Source of the DNA: Chitinophagaceae bacterium | GTDB taxonomy: Bacteria > Bacteroidota > Bacteroidia > Chitinophagales > Chitinophagaceae | Length of the DNA: 44,022 nt | NCBI GenBank assembly: GCA_014379965.1 | Contig: JACMKU010000044.1 | Coordinates: 1 to 44,022, forward strand | Direction: 5' to 3' | In this document: in pieces, positions 33,117-41,424 of the stretch | Numbering within the stretch: the first letter of the stretch is position 1 | How the letters are laid out: each line of letters begins with the position of its first letter | Notes under the pieces: model-generated | The model's database searches: none | Told to the model about the DNA's origin: nothing | The model's input: the letters and a program-made list of their open reading frames with translations, nothing else | Translations under genes and position numbers: made by a program

Positions 33117-34223
33117 ATGAACGCTAACTCGAGTATTTCCATCAAGTCTTTACTGGTTCTCTTTGTCTTCGCACCTTTCCTTGCCATCGGGCAGAAAAAA
33201 CTCGCTGTTTCTGGTAATATTAAAGGATTGAAGGAAGGATCGAGTGTGTTCCTTGCCGATGTGAACAAACCTGCCGATACCCTTGCAAAGGGCGTAGTCA
33301 GGGCAGGAAAGTTTTCGCTGAAAGGCCAATTGGAGGAACCCGCACTTCTAACGCTATCGCTCGATAACGGTACCAAACGCACGGCGGTGTTTTTCGACAA
33401 TTCTACAATCACTATTGCCGGCGATGGTTCAAACCTCAAAGCGCTTTCAATAAAAGGGTCTCCCAGTCATGATGCATTCGATGCATTCCAGAAGAAGTTC
33501 AATCCGTTGTTTGAGAGACTGGGTAAGGTAAACGAACAGATGCAGTTCAAAGGAAGGACTGATAGCTTAAATGCAGCCTTCAACACGACGAAGAACTCAA
33601 TTAATAAAGAGATCGATCTCTTCATAAAGAAATACAAATCTTCTGCTGTGAGTAGCTTCCTATTGGCCGTTACTATGCAACTGAATGATGATATCCTGGA
33701 GACAGAAGCAAGATTAAATTCACTTTTGCCTGCGGCCAGTAATAATTTCTATGGCAAGTATCTTAGGGATATGATTGCCGAAACGAAGATCACCGCGATA
33801 GGCAGTGTGGCCGCTGAGTTTACTCAGACGGACACCTTGGGTAAGCCTGTTTCGCTCTCATCATTCAGGGGGAAGTATGTGTTACTCGATTTCTGGGCAA
33901 GCTGGTGCGGACCTTGTCGCCAGGAAAACCCCACCGTAGTTCAGAATTATCATAAGTTCAAGGATAAGAATTTTACCGTACTTGGTGTATCGCTCGATAG
34001 GCCAGGACAAAAAGCAAAATGGCTGCAGGCCATTCATGCCGACAATCTCACCTGGACGCATGTGAGTGATCTGCAGTATTGGAATAATGCAATAGCACAG
34101 CAATACCGCGTTCAAAGCATTCCTCAAAATTTCCTGATCGGACCCGATGGGAAGATCCTTGCAAGAAATCTACGAGGACCAGATTTGGAGATGAAGTTGT
34201 GCGAGGTGTTGGGCTGCAACTAG
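33117..34223 (+). CDS. TlpA-like thiol-disulfide oxidoreductase with DUF4369 domain
   Basis: The 368-residue protein has a signal peptide (LLVLFVFAPFLAIGQ). A DUF4369 domain (SGNIKGLKEGSSVFLADVNK) comes next, then a C-terminal AhpC/TSA-thioredoxin domain with the redox site WASWCGPCRQE. Such proteins act in the periplasm, often in cytochrome maturation. ATG 33117 starts the signal peptide; ATG 33081 is an alternative with a 12-residue extension. The ccm genes are about 4 kb further on. A repeat of GTGAATG units starts 5 nt after the stop. Confidence 0.85.
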   Translation: MNANSSISIKSLLVLFVFAPFLAIGQKKLAVSGNIKGLKEGSSVFLADVNKPADTLAKGVVRAGKFSLKGQLEEPALLTLSLDNGTKRTAVFFDNSTITIAGDGSNLKALSIKGSPSHDAFDAFQKKFNPLFERLGKVNEQMQFKGRTDSLNAAFNTTKNSINKEIDLFIKKYKSSAVSSFLLAVTMQLNDDILETEARLNSLLPAASNNFYGKYLRDMIAETKITAIGSVAAEFTQTDTLGKPVSLSSFRGKYVLLDFWASWCGPCRQENPTVVQNYHKFKDKNFTVLGVSLDRPGQKAKWLQAIHADNLTWTHVSDLQYWNNAIAQQYRVQSIPQNFLIGPDGKILARNLRGPDLEMKLCEVLGCN

Positions 34224-34228
34224 CAGCT

Positions 34229-34305
34229 GTGAATGGTGAATAGTGAATGGTGAGTGGAGTCCGAAAAGCGGAGTGCCATTCACCACTCACTACTCACCAT
34301 TCACC
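34229..34305. repeat. Inverted repeat (GTGAATG heptamers) between convergent genes
   Basis: Arm 34229-34257 is an inverse copy of 34276-34304, 26 of 29 positions matching. The three differences are transitions that still allow G-U pairs in RNA. Units are 7 bp. The loop is 18 nt. It lies between the TlpA-like and DUF2911 genes (stops at 34223 and 34312) and could end both transcripts. Confidence 0.88.
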
Positions 34306-34311
34306 ATTTCG

Positions 34312-35424
34312 CTAATTAACGTCCTTCCCCTCCTTCAACTTCCCAATCATCGTCTCTACCGCCTTCTTCGCCTGGTCTCCCTGTGCTAATGGTGATGCCA
34401 TCTGTGCATACTTCAGGGCGGACTTATAATCACCGTTGGCCGAATAGGCTCTAGTAAGTCCCATGAGAGTGACAAACTGGTTGGGATTTTTCTGATGGTT
34501 CATCTTGAAGACTTCGAGCGCTTCTTTACTTTTCTTCTCTGTGAGTAGCTGTCGCCCATATTGGTGAATTTGTTGCATTGTACCGAGCGGTACGGCTACC
34601 TTCATAAGACTGTCTGCTTCTCTATTTTTTCCCATCTTCGAAAGGATCGATGCCTTGGTAGATAACGTGACGAAGTTGGAATTGCCAACGAAAGGATCGT
34701 TGATCGACTGGTCCGCCCACTTGAGACCTTCCTCAAGGTTGGTGTTGCGATCGATGGTATATTGAGCGGCCTGCTGAAAAGACTGCCACCCTGGGCTGAA
34801 GCTCCTTTCACCTCTGAGTTCTTTGCGGAACGATTCGAAGATGAGTTTATCGAGTTCAACCTCTACTTTGAAAGGTATCATCGTCTTTTCCCATTGCAGC
34901 CCGATGGTAGCTGAGTTTTCTGTCTCATTCATGAATTCGTACTTAAGCCACTCCACCGACTTATCCAGGGTCACTGGTTTCACTTTTACTCGGAGTGCAT
35001 CTTCACTTTCATCATAGAAGTAACTACCCCAACTCGTAGTATTCTTCGAAAAGATCAGCGTGCTTTCATTGGGATCGTACGCTATGAAGAACGCATACTT
35101 ACCGGCCGGAAGCGTTTTACCCTCAATTTTCACGTCAGTAGAAAACTCGATCGTAGTGTTCTCATTCGCACCCGCACGCCAGGGCGCGGCTTTGCTTGTA
35201 CCGAACCCAAGATTGGCGAAGCCGGGATGAACGAGGTTGCCCCATACTTTCCCTTCACGGCCTTTCACGCCCGGGCGATCGTAATGAATTGTAACATCAG
35301 TAATGCCGATCCGTTCTCCAACCATCGCCTTCCTATTCCCACCATCCGCCGGCATCGTGAGCTGTGAGAATGCGGTTATTCCAACAGATAACCCGATTAA
35401 GCAGAGTGAAGCAATCTTTTTCAT
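34312..35424 (-). CDS. DUF2911 protein with TPR repeats
   Basis: The 370-residue protein has a signal peptide (ending TAFSQ) and the DUF2911 domain (IGITDVTIHYDRPGVKGREGKVWG, continuing to TLIFSKNTTSWGSYFYDE). The second half forms tetratricopeptide repeats (GLKWADQSIND, LLTEKKSKEALEVFKMN, LTRAYSANGDYKSALKYAQ). DUF2911 proteins are common exported proteins in Bacteroidota, with unknown role. ATG 35424 begins the signal peptide. Confidence 0.85.
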   Translation of the reverse strand: MKKIASLCLIGLSVGITAFSQLTMPADGGNRKAMVGERIGITDVTIHYDRPGVKGREGKVWGNLVHPGFANLGFGTSKAAPWRAGANENTTIEFSTDVKIEGKTLPAGKYAFFIAYDPNESTLIFSKNTTSWGSYFYDESEDALRVKVKPVTLDKSVEWLKYEFMNETENSATIGLQWEKTMIPFKVEVELDKLIFESFRKELRGERSFSPGWQSFQQAAQYTIDRNTNLEEGLKWADQSINDPFVGNSNFVTLSTKASILSKMGKNREADSLMKVAVPLGTMQQIHQYGRQLLTEKKSKEALEVFKMNHQKNPNQFVTLMGLTRAYSANGDYKSALKYAQMASPLAQGDQAKKAVETMIGKLKEGKDVN

Positions 35425-35495
35425 ACATGTAGTTTTAGTAGGGAAAGCTAAAGAGAAAAGTGATTTGGTGGTAAGGTTTTTTGTGAATGGTTAGC

Positions 35496-35660
35496 CGTCA
35501 TTACGAGCGAATTGCGAACGCAGTGAAGCAAATGTGTTACGGGTCGTCATTTCGAGCGAAGCGAAGCAACAGAGCGAGAAACAGAGCGAGAGCGAGGGAG
35601 CACCCGTAACCCTCAACACATAACTCTTAACCCATTTGCTTCGCTTTGCTCGCAATGACG
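35496..35660. repeat. Composite of dispersed TCATTGCGAGC elements
   Basis: A 39-bp copy (35496-35534), a second copy (35545-35569), a 28-bp direct repeat shared with 39891-39918 (35570-35597), and an inverse copy (35633-35660) are nested. GTTACGGGT (35536) and ACCCGTAAC (35602) add a 9-bp inverted pair between them, so the whole region can fold back. It fills the 259-bp gap before the next gene. Confidence 0.8.
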
Positions 35661-35683
35661 ACAATGCCGTAACTTAGTTCGCT

Positions 35684-36268
35684 ATGGCAGCACGAACAGT
35701 AGAAAAGACAGCAGGGACGTACCACTTGCAGAATGTAAAAGAAACGGCATCTGGTTTTCGACTCAGGCCTGATGGAACGTTTCAATTCTTTTTTACGTAT
35801 GGAGCGCTCGACCGATATGGTTCGGGTACATGGACGCTAGAGGATGACTATGTCATTTTACAAAGCCGTCCGTGGGGAGGAAAAGATTTCGCCGCAGGCG
35901 ACAGCAAAGCCATAGACCAGAGTGCAGTTGTATTGCGTATAGTTGGCGGGAATCCTATCCTGCTTCGGCATGTCTACTTCAGTCTTCGGAATGGTGAGAC
36001 AGGTTCCTGGGTGCAGACGAATGAAAAAGGTGAAGCCATATTTCCGTTACAACCGGTAACCACCATCTCCGCGGTCTTCGAGTTTTGCCCCGAACGTTTC
36101 ACCCATTTGACCATCGACAATCCGGGCCATAACTATTTTGAATTCCGTTTTGAAGGATGGCTGATGGAGGTGTTCTTCGACAAGTTTCCACTAAAGGCTG
36201 AAAAATATGCACTGGCGGGAAAGCATCCGTTGCTGAAGGGGGCGAGGTATGCGTACGAAAAAGGGTAG
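35684..36268 (+). CDS. Beta-rich protein of unknown function
   Basis: I do not recognise this 194-residue protein. It has no signal peptide or membrane segment. The sequence alternates strands (GFRLRPDGTFQFFFTYG, GSGTWTLEDDYVILQS, then FEFRFEGWLMEVFFDK) in a way suggestive of a calycin or similar beta barrel, but no motif settles it. ATG 35684 follows the dispersed-repeat block directly. A GTTTAAAG inverted repeat begins 12 nt after the stop. Confidence 0.6.
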   Translation: MAARTVEKTAGTYHLQNVKETASGFRLRPDGTFQFFFTYGALDRYGSGTWTLEDDYVILQSRPWGGKDFAAGDSKAIDQSAVVLRIVGGNPILLRHVYFSLRNGETGSWVQTNEKGEAIFPLQPVTTISAVFEFCPERFTHLTIDNPGHNYFEFRFEGWLMEVFFDKFPLKAEKYALAGKHPLLKGARYAYEKG

Positions 36269-36280
36269 GTCCTTGGAAGT

Positions 36281-36412
36281 CGTTTAATAGTTTAATAGTT
36301 TAAGAGTTTAAGGGTTTAATAGTTTAAGGGTTGTTTATTCGAATGTTCTTTATCCAAAGCAAAAGTCGATCTCAAGAACTTTTAAACCCTTAAACTTTTA
36401 AACTCTTAAACG
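36281..36412. repeat. Inverted repeat (GTTTAAGA octamers) between convergent genes
   Basis: Arm 36281-36332 and arm 36375-36412 are inverse copies of 8-bp units such as GTTTAAGA and GTTTAAGG; the loop is about 42 nt. It lies between the unknown beta-rich gene (stop 36268) and the dehydrogenase gene (stop 36429). Confidence 0.88.
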
Positions 36413-36428
36413 GCGAAGCCTTTCCACC

Positions 36429-37847
36429 TTATGGGAAGATGCCTAATTCAGCATAACTCGTTCCAACCTTATTTATCGCCACCACATACGCCGCCGTACG
36501 CATATCTGGTATCTCGGGGTTGTTCTTCCACTCATTCATGATCTCATGAGTAGCGGTGATCATTGTCTCTTCGAGTCCGCTATATACGAGATCGACTTCA
36601 TCGGCGCCATGTAGGATGTATTCCCTTTCTTTTTCTATTACTTTCTTACCCGTCAATCCTTCGATCTGGCCGAGGATATGGGTATTCATGTTTTCATTAA
36701 ATCTCTTTTCCATCCGTCCATAACGAACGTGGCTGAGATTCTTCAACCATTCGAAATATGAAACGGTAACACCGCCCGCATTCAGATACATATCCGGTAC
36801 TACTATTATTCCCCTGCGAGCGAATATCTCATCCGCCTCTGGAGTAAGAGGACCGTTAGCGGCTTCACCGATCAGCTTCGCCTTTACTCTTGGAGCGTTT
36901 TCTCCATCAATCACATTTTCCAAGGCGGCGGGTATGAGGATGTCACATTCGAGTTCGAGTGCGTCTGTGTTCTTAGCCAGGTTGGTTCCTTTCGGAAAAT
37001 TGAGGATTGAACCAGTATTCTTCCGGTGATTGAATACTTCGTCAACGTCGAGACCATCAGGATTGGTAATGCTACCCTCGTATTCGGCGAGAGCCACGAT
37101 GATCGCGCCTGCGTCCTGGAAGAATTTCGCGCTATGATAACCCACGTTCCCCAGACCTTGCACAACGATCCTTTTTCCCTCAACACCCGTAGTGAGATTA
37201 AAGCGCTTCATGATGTCGGGCATGTTACATACCTCGCGGAGCCCGAAGAATACGCCGAGACCTGTGGCCTCGCGTCGGCCGCGAACGCCGCCTTGCGAAA
37301 CAGGCTTTCCCGTAACGCAACCTGCCGCATCAATTTCGCCGGGATGCATAGCAGAATAGGTATCGAGTATCCAGGCCATTTCTCTTTCACCAGTTCCATA
37401 GTCAGGGGCGGGAACATCAGTGCCGGGCCCAATAAAATTCTTCTTGATCAGTTCGGCAGTATACCGACGCGTGATCTTCTCGAGTTCGTAAGCGGAATAT
37501 TTTCTTGGATTGATCTTGATACCACCTTTACCACCACCGAATGGCACGTTAACAATGGCGCATTTGTAAGTCATCAGCGCCGCCAGTGCCATCACCTCAT
37601 CCTGGTTTACTTCTGCGGCAAAACGGATCCCCCCTTTACACGGAGTTTTATGCTGGGAGTGTTGAACACGATAGGCTTCTATCACTTCTACGTTTCCGTC
37701 ATCCCTCTTTATCGGAAACCTCATCTGGTATACGGCATTGCAGGCTTTGATCTGGTCTAATATACCCCCTTCCCATTTTGTAAATCTTGCAGCCTTATCG
37801 AAACTCTTTTCGACGGCACCAAAGAAACTGTAATGTTTGTCTGACAT
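36429..37847 (-). CDS. Glu/Leu/Phe/Val dehydrogenase
   Basis: The 472-residue enzyme interconverts an amino acid (probably glutamate) and its 2-oxo acid. The substrate domain has TPCKGGIRF, YKCAIVNVPFGGGKGGI (catalytic Lys107) and GPGTDVPAPDYGTGEREM. The NAD(P)-binding fold has VQGLGNVGYHSAKFF. The length and the N-terminal pattern fit the glutamate dehydrogenase branch of this family in Bacteroidota; the exact substrate is not proven. It follows the ccm genes on the minus strand after a 230-bp gap. Confidence 0.92.
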   Translation of the reverse strand: MSDKHYSFFGAVEKSFDKAARFTKWEGGILDQIKACNAVYQMRFPIKRDDGNVEVIEAYRVQHSQHKTPCKGGIRFAAEVNQDEVMALAALMTYKCAIVNVPFGGGKGGIKINPRKYSAYELEKITRRYTAELIKKNFIGPGTDVPAPDYGTGEREMAWILDTYSAMHPGEIDAAGCVTGKPVSQGGVRGRREATGLGVFFGLREVCNMPDIMKRFNLTTGVEGKRIVVQGLGNVGYHSAKFFQDAGAIIVALAEYEGSITNPDGLDVDEVFNHRKNTGSILNFPKGTNLAKNTDALELECDILIPAALENVIDGENAPRVKAKLIGEAANGPLTPEADEIFARRGIIVVPDMYLNAGGVTVSYFEWLKNLSHVRYGRMEKRFNENMNTHILGQIEGLTGKKVIEKEREYILHGADEVDLVYSGLEETMITATHEIMNEWKNNPEIPDMRTAAYVVAINKVGTSYAELGIFP

Positions 37848-37876
37848 GTGTTCTATTTTTTATTAGCAAACGTTAT

Positions 37877-38088
37877 TCAATAGGCAATATGCAATTGGCA
37901 ATAGGCAAAAGTACCTGATGTTTCAAGATGTTTTCCTGTAATTGTCATTTATCGAAGTTGATTTATTAATTTTCAAGTGAACTATCGAATTGCCTGATGA
38001 CCATTTAAGAGATGTATTGTAGGGTTAAAGAATTTTCAATCGGTTAGTGCTACCGATTACTGATTCCCAATTCCCGATTACCTATTCA
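37877..38088. repeat. Diverged heptamer inverted repeat between ccmD and the dehydrogenase
   Basis: Left heptamers (CAATAGG, CAATATG and others, 37877-37907) and right heptamers (CGATTAC, TGATTCC and others, 38054-38088) are inverse to each other; about 22 of 30 positions match. The loop is about 146-150 nt and shows no gene. The right array contains the TAA stop of ccmD. The left word equals that at 1645. Confidence 0.6.
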
Positions 38089-38299
38089 GCTTCTCGAGCT
38101 TTCCTATCTTCCTATCAATTCTCACCAGGTAAATAATCAGACCCAGTAAGATCGTTACCATCACTGCTACCACCACATAGATGCGGCCGTTGCTGCGCAT
38201 CAATTGATCGACGCTTGATTCTTTGGGGCCCTGTGCATCCACTGATAAGTTGGTTATGAGCAATGCCGCTATTGCAATTAGGTGTTTCAATTTTTTCAT
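38078..38299 (-). CDS. ccmD: CcmD family protein
   Basis: The 73-residue protein has a signal peptide (about 23 residues, ending SVDAQ) and one membrane segment ending YLVRIDRKIGKLEK, as in Bacteroidota CcmD proteins. CcmD stabilises the CcmABC heme export complex in cytochrome c maturation. The ATG at 38299 overlaps the ccmC stop by 4 nt (ATGA), which is why the longer upstream frame is not used. The final codons and stop lie in a heptamer array (38054-38088). Confidence 0.88.
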   Translation of the reverse strand: MKKLKHLIAIAALLITNLSVDAQGPKESSVDQLMRSNGRIYVVVAVMVTILLGLIIYLVRIDRKIGKLEKLNR

Positions 38300-38988
38300 T
38301 GTGCCAGCTTTCTTTCTTTCAATATTGATAAACGAATTTTCACAGTTGTGATCCAAACACCCAGCAGCGCCCACGCGATGAAGGCGGGATATTCTACCAT
38401 TCTCATTTCCGGGCTGACGTCTTTAAAATTCAGCGCTGGGTTTCCATCCTGTCCGGGGTGCAGGCTTGGTAATAGCCTCGGCACGATCCAGATTGTTGGG
38501 AATAGCATGGCATAAGCGAATATGTTGTAGACCGCGCTTATCCTCGCCCGCTTATCCATATCGCTTATTGAATTACGCAATACCATGTAGGCAAAGTAGA
38601 TGAGCATTGCGACGGCAGTGCCGATAAGTTTAGGCTCGCGTGCGACGGCACTAAATGATTCGAATAATGGATTGTTGGGGTCGGCCCAGGTATAGCTCAT
38701 CCAAATGGCTCCAGTAGCATAGCCCAGAATGCCGAAGACGAGACCTACTGTTGCATACTCACGCGCATAGATGTCGTATTTTAAATCAAGGGTGCGCAGG
38801 TAACGAATGGAATTGACAACAGAAACGGTAAACAGCGTCATCATGGCTGCCCACATACCTACGTGATAGAAGAGATTGCGCGCAGTTTGTTCCAGAGCAG
38901 GCAGGTCGGGTATTTTTATCAGCAGGCCGACCGTAAATGTGTAGATCAAAAGGATCACCGTCAAGATCTTCCACCAGGATTTTCGCAT
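38296..38988 (-). CDS. ccmC: CcmC/CcsA-type heme handling membrane protein
   Basis: The 230-residue protein has six membrane segments and belongs to the heme-handling family that presents heme in cytochrome c maturation. The two conserved His residues (FYHVGMW, SLHPGQDGNP) and the RARISAVYNIF and MRMVEYPAFI blocks are present. The Trp-rich WWD motif, usual between them, is degenerate here: TWADPNNPLF, then FSAVAREPKLIG. The gene overlaps ccmD by 4 nt and lies 192 bp downstream of ccmB, with an inverted repeat in between. Confidence 0.87.
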   Translation of the reverse strand: MRKSWWKILTVILLIYTFTVGLLIKIPDLPALEQTARNLFYHVGMWAAMMTLFTVSVVNSIRYLRTLDLKYDIYAREYATVGLVFGILGYATGAIWMSYTWADPNNPLFESFSAVAREPKLIGTAVAMLIYFAYMVLRNSISDMDKRARISAVYNIFAYAMLFPTIWIVPRLLPSLHPGQDGNPALNFKDVSPEMRMVEYPAFIAWALLGVWITTVKIRLSILKERKLAQ

Positions 38989-39056
38989 AATAGTTAACTG
39001 GATAAAGTCAGCAAAAATAAGGGAATCGTATTTCTAGTGTAACTGTTTCTTAGTTT

Positions 39057-39177
39057 TTGGCTCGGTTGCTTGGTTGCTTAGTTGCCTGGTTACTTGGTTG
39101 CTCGGTTACTTCGCGAATTCATGGTCTAGGTAACTGAGTAACCAAGCAACTAAGTAACCAGGCAACCAATCAACCAA
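39057..39177. repeat. Inverted repeat (GGTTGCTT octamers) between ccmB and ccmC
   Basis: Arm 39057-39111 and arm 39128-39177 are inverse copies built of 8-bp units such as GGTTGCTT and GGTTACTT. The loop is 16 nt. It lies 3 nt after the ccmB stop and splits the ccm genes. Confidence 0.88.
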
Positions 39178-39180
39178 ACA

Positions 39181-39837
39181 TCAGTCTTTCCAAAGAAACG
39201 GAAACAAAATCACCGCCAGCAAAATCACCATTATATCCAGCGCCATCAACAATAGGATCGTGTTGACAGGGATTGTGAGAATCGGGTTGAATGCCGCATT
39301 CGAAAGTCGCATCAACAAGAGTAACTGTGGTATGATGAGTGGAAATCCCAGCACGGCCATGATCGCTGCATTTTGTTGTGCCTTTGCGGCAATAGCAGCC
39401 AGGAAGGTAAAAACGAGGCTAAGGCTCCAGCCGCCTAATAATACCAGTCCGATAAACGACCAGACCTTTTCTACCGGATTTCCAAGGAACAGAATGAAAA
39501 GCGCAACGCTTATCACGCTCATCACCAGCATGAGCAAAGAATTAAACAGCAATTTGGCCAGCACGAAGTCGGTAGGCGAAGCGATCGAATAGAAATACAA
39601 CATGCGCCCTTTACTCTCCTGCAAAAAACTCTTCGCCACTGCATTTATACAAATGAATAACTGTATCACCCAAAACAAGCCATTCCACACTTTTGTCTCC
39701 GGCTCACTGATCGCCGTTTGTAATACCAGGACTGTCGCACCTATATATAAAAGGATTCCATAGAAACTATACTGCTGTCGTATTTCGAGCAGGACGTCCT
39801 TTTTGAAGAGAGTTATGATATGGTGGATAGAACTCAT
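39181..39837 (-). CDS. ccmB: Heme exporter subunit CcmB
   Basis: The 218-residue protein has about six membrane segments and the normal length for CcmB, the permease partner of CcmA. FFKKDVLLEIRQQYSFYG opens it and FLQESKGRMLYFYSIASPTDFVLAKLLFN and the NAAIMAVLGFPLIIPQLLLL block fit the family. The ATPase CcmA is not in the window. The ATG at 39837 is chosen over a frame extended to 39975 that only reads dispersed repeat DNA. Confidence 0.9.
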   Translation of the reverse strand: MSSIHHIITLFKKDVLLEIRQQYSFYGILLYIGATVLVLQTAISEPETKVWNGLFWVIQLFICINAVAKSFLQESKGRMLYFYSIASPTDFVLAKLLFNSLLMLVMSVISVALFILFLGNPVEKVWSFIGLVLLGGWSLSLVFTFLAAIAAKAQQNAAIMAVLGFPLIIPQLLLLMRLSNAAFNPILTIPVNTILLLMALDIMVILLAVILFPFLWKD

Positions 39838-39890
39838 GTTTTTCTTAAAGTCTTTTAGATTTAGGGGCGGATTCAGGAGCCAGTGAGAAA

Positions 39891-40004
39891 CAGAGCGAGA
39901 AACAGAGCGAGAGCGAGGTACGGTACTCACCGCTGACCCGCCTTCGCTACGCTTCGGCGGGCAGGCACTGACCACTCAATTGCTTAGCTTCGCTCGCAAT
40001 GACG
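39891..40004. repeat. Dispersed repeat block before ccmB
   Basis: 39891-39918 is identical to 35570-35597 (28 bp). A CCCGCCTTCGC / GCTTCGGCGGG palindrome (about 39937-39961) follows, and 39977-40004 is a copy of the TTGC...GCAATGACG element. Heptamers continue from 40006. Confidence 0.75.
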
Positions 40005-40005
40005 C

Positions 40006-40061
40006 GCCTCCAGCCTATCGCCTCCCGCCTATCGCCTCCCGCCTATCGCCTCCCGCCTCAA
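40006..40061. repeat. Heptamer array at the end of tdk
   Basis: Eight 7-bp units alternate GCCTATC and GCCTCCC. The array ends exactly at the base before the tdk stop codon (40062-40064). The word is close to that at 39-66 and 5463-5574. Confidence 0.85.
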
Positions 40062-40631
40062 TCAGGGTTTTTCATGATAGCAAATCCTACACCGAGGCTC
40101 ATACACATCCGTCGCCCCCAGCATCACCTGGTCCTCATTTGGTATTTTTCGATATGAATAGTTGGCGATATTGCCGCATCTCACGCAAATTGCATGAAGT
40201 TTGGTTACGTAGTCGGCCTTTGCCATGATAAAAGGCATCTGCCCAAAAGGCTTGCCTGTAAAGTCCATGTCGAGACCCGCCACTATCACGCGAATACCAC
40301 GATAGGCCAACTCATCACACACATAAGGAAGCTGATCGTCGAAGAATTGCGCCTCGTCAACACCAATCACATCAGCACCCTGCGCCATCAATAAAATTTT
40401 CTGCGAATTGTCGATGGGAGTGGAGGGTATCGCATTTGTGTCATGTGAAACAATTTTCACTTCATCATAGCGGATATCTATCGCCGGCTTAAATATCTCC
40501 ACCTTCAGGTTGGCGATCCGCACTCTCTTTAGCCTGCGAATCAGTTCCTCCGTCTTGCCGCTAAACATCGATCCGCAGATCACCTCAATCCAACCCCTTC
40601 GCTCACCCCGGATGTTAGGTTCAATAAACAT
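40062..40631 (-). CDS. tdk: Thymidine kinase
   Basis: The 189-residue type II thymidine kinase phosphorylates thymidine for salvage. The P-loop GSMFSGKT is at 20-27, the DEAQFF motif (catalytic Glu) in the middle, and the zinc-binding pairs CVRC and CRIC in the C-terminal lasso domain. Length is normal. The stop codon sits directly at the end of a heptamer array. It is divergent from the conserved gene at 40738. Confidence 0.95.
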   Translation of the reverse strand: MFIEPNIRGERRGWIEVICGSMFSGKTEELIRRLKRVRIANLKVEIFKPAIDIRYDEVKIVSHDTNAIPSTPIDNSQKILLMAQGADVIGVDEAQFFDDQLPYVCDELAYRGIRVIVAGLDMDFTGKPFGQMPFIMAKADYVTKLHAICVRCGNIANYSYRKIPNEDQVMLGATDVYEPRCRICYHEKP

Positions 40632-40737
40632 TGTTAAGATTTGATTTTCCTGGTCTCGTAATTAGGTTATTGGCAAACACTTTGTAACTTTAAAGATCAT
40701 CCCGCGGTGACTGCCAAAAGTCGCCAAATGTAGTATA

Positions 40738-41424
40738 ATGGAACGAATACATATCCTGATCAATAAATTAAAGAGCCAGTACGAACAGGACGCCGATCCA
40801 ACGCGTCTGCTCGCTATCGTTCAGCAATTACAGACCGAATTATTGCAGATTCAGCCTCAGACCGGCAGGACCCTTGGCACATCTAAGGTCTCGGTGATGA
40901 TGCCCGCAGGAATGAGTTCCAATTCCGCCGCCCATGAACGATACGCTCCAAAACCAGTAGCCGAAGAATCGGTGAAGGAGGTCAAAGAAACCATCCTTCT
41001 TGACAAAGGCTCGGTTGCCATCGTTCAGGACAACGGCCAACTCGATATGGTATTCGATCCGATGACCGAGATCCCAACATTATCGCACCAATTCGATAGT
41101 AAAGCGAAGCCAAACGTAGAACCCGAATCGCTCAACGATAAATTGAAACAGGGTAAGACTGAATTACTTGAACTCCTAAAAGAGGCTCCCGTAAAAGATT
41201 TAAGAAAGGCTGTTGGTATCAATGATCGATTCCTATTCATCGATGATCTTTTCAGGGGCGACGAGGCAATGTATGAACGATCCATCAAGACGATCAACGG
41301 CTTTAATATTTACCCTGAAGCGGAATACTGGATTTCCCGCGAGCTGAAAGTAAAGCTGGGATGGGATAATGAGAACAAGACTGTTCAACACTTCGATCAA
41401 ATCGTCAAGAGGCGCTTCTCCTGA
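40738..41424 (+). CDS. Conserved Bacteroidota protein of unknown function
   Basis: The 228-residue protein has a predicted helical N-terminus, a low-complexity middle and a highly conserved C-terminal block (GINDRFLFIDDLFRGDEAMY, then FNIYPEAEYWISREL). I recognise that block as recurrent in Bacteroidota, but no function is known. It has no signal peptide. It overlaps the end of waaA tail to tail by 28 bp. A TAACTTTA box about 46 nt upstream could be a promoter. Confidence 0.75.
   Translation: MERIHILINKLKSQYEQDADPTRLLAIVQQLQTELLQIQPQTGRTLGTSKVSVMMPAGMSSNSAAHERYAPKPVAEESVKEVKETILLDKGSVAIVQDNGQLDMVFDPMTEIPTLSHQFDSKAKPNVEPESLNDKLKQGKTELLELLKEAPVKDLRKAVGINDRFLFIDDLFRGDEAMYERSIKTINGFNIYPEAEYWISRELKVKLGWDNENKTVQHFDQIVKRRFS

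Noticed and set aside
37026..37760. A 244-codon plus-strand frame
   Set aside because: It is antisense to the dehydrogenase gene with no recognisable domain.
39838..39975. Long N-terminal extension of CcmB
   Set aside because: It reads dispersed repeat DNA (Arg/Ser-rich); ATG 39837 gives the normal CcmB length.
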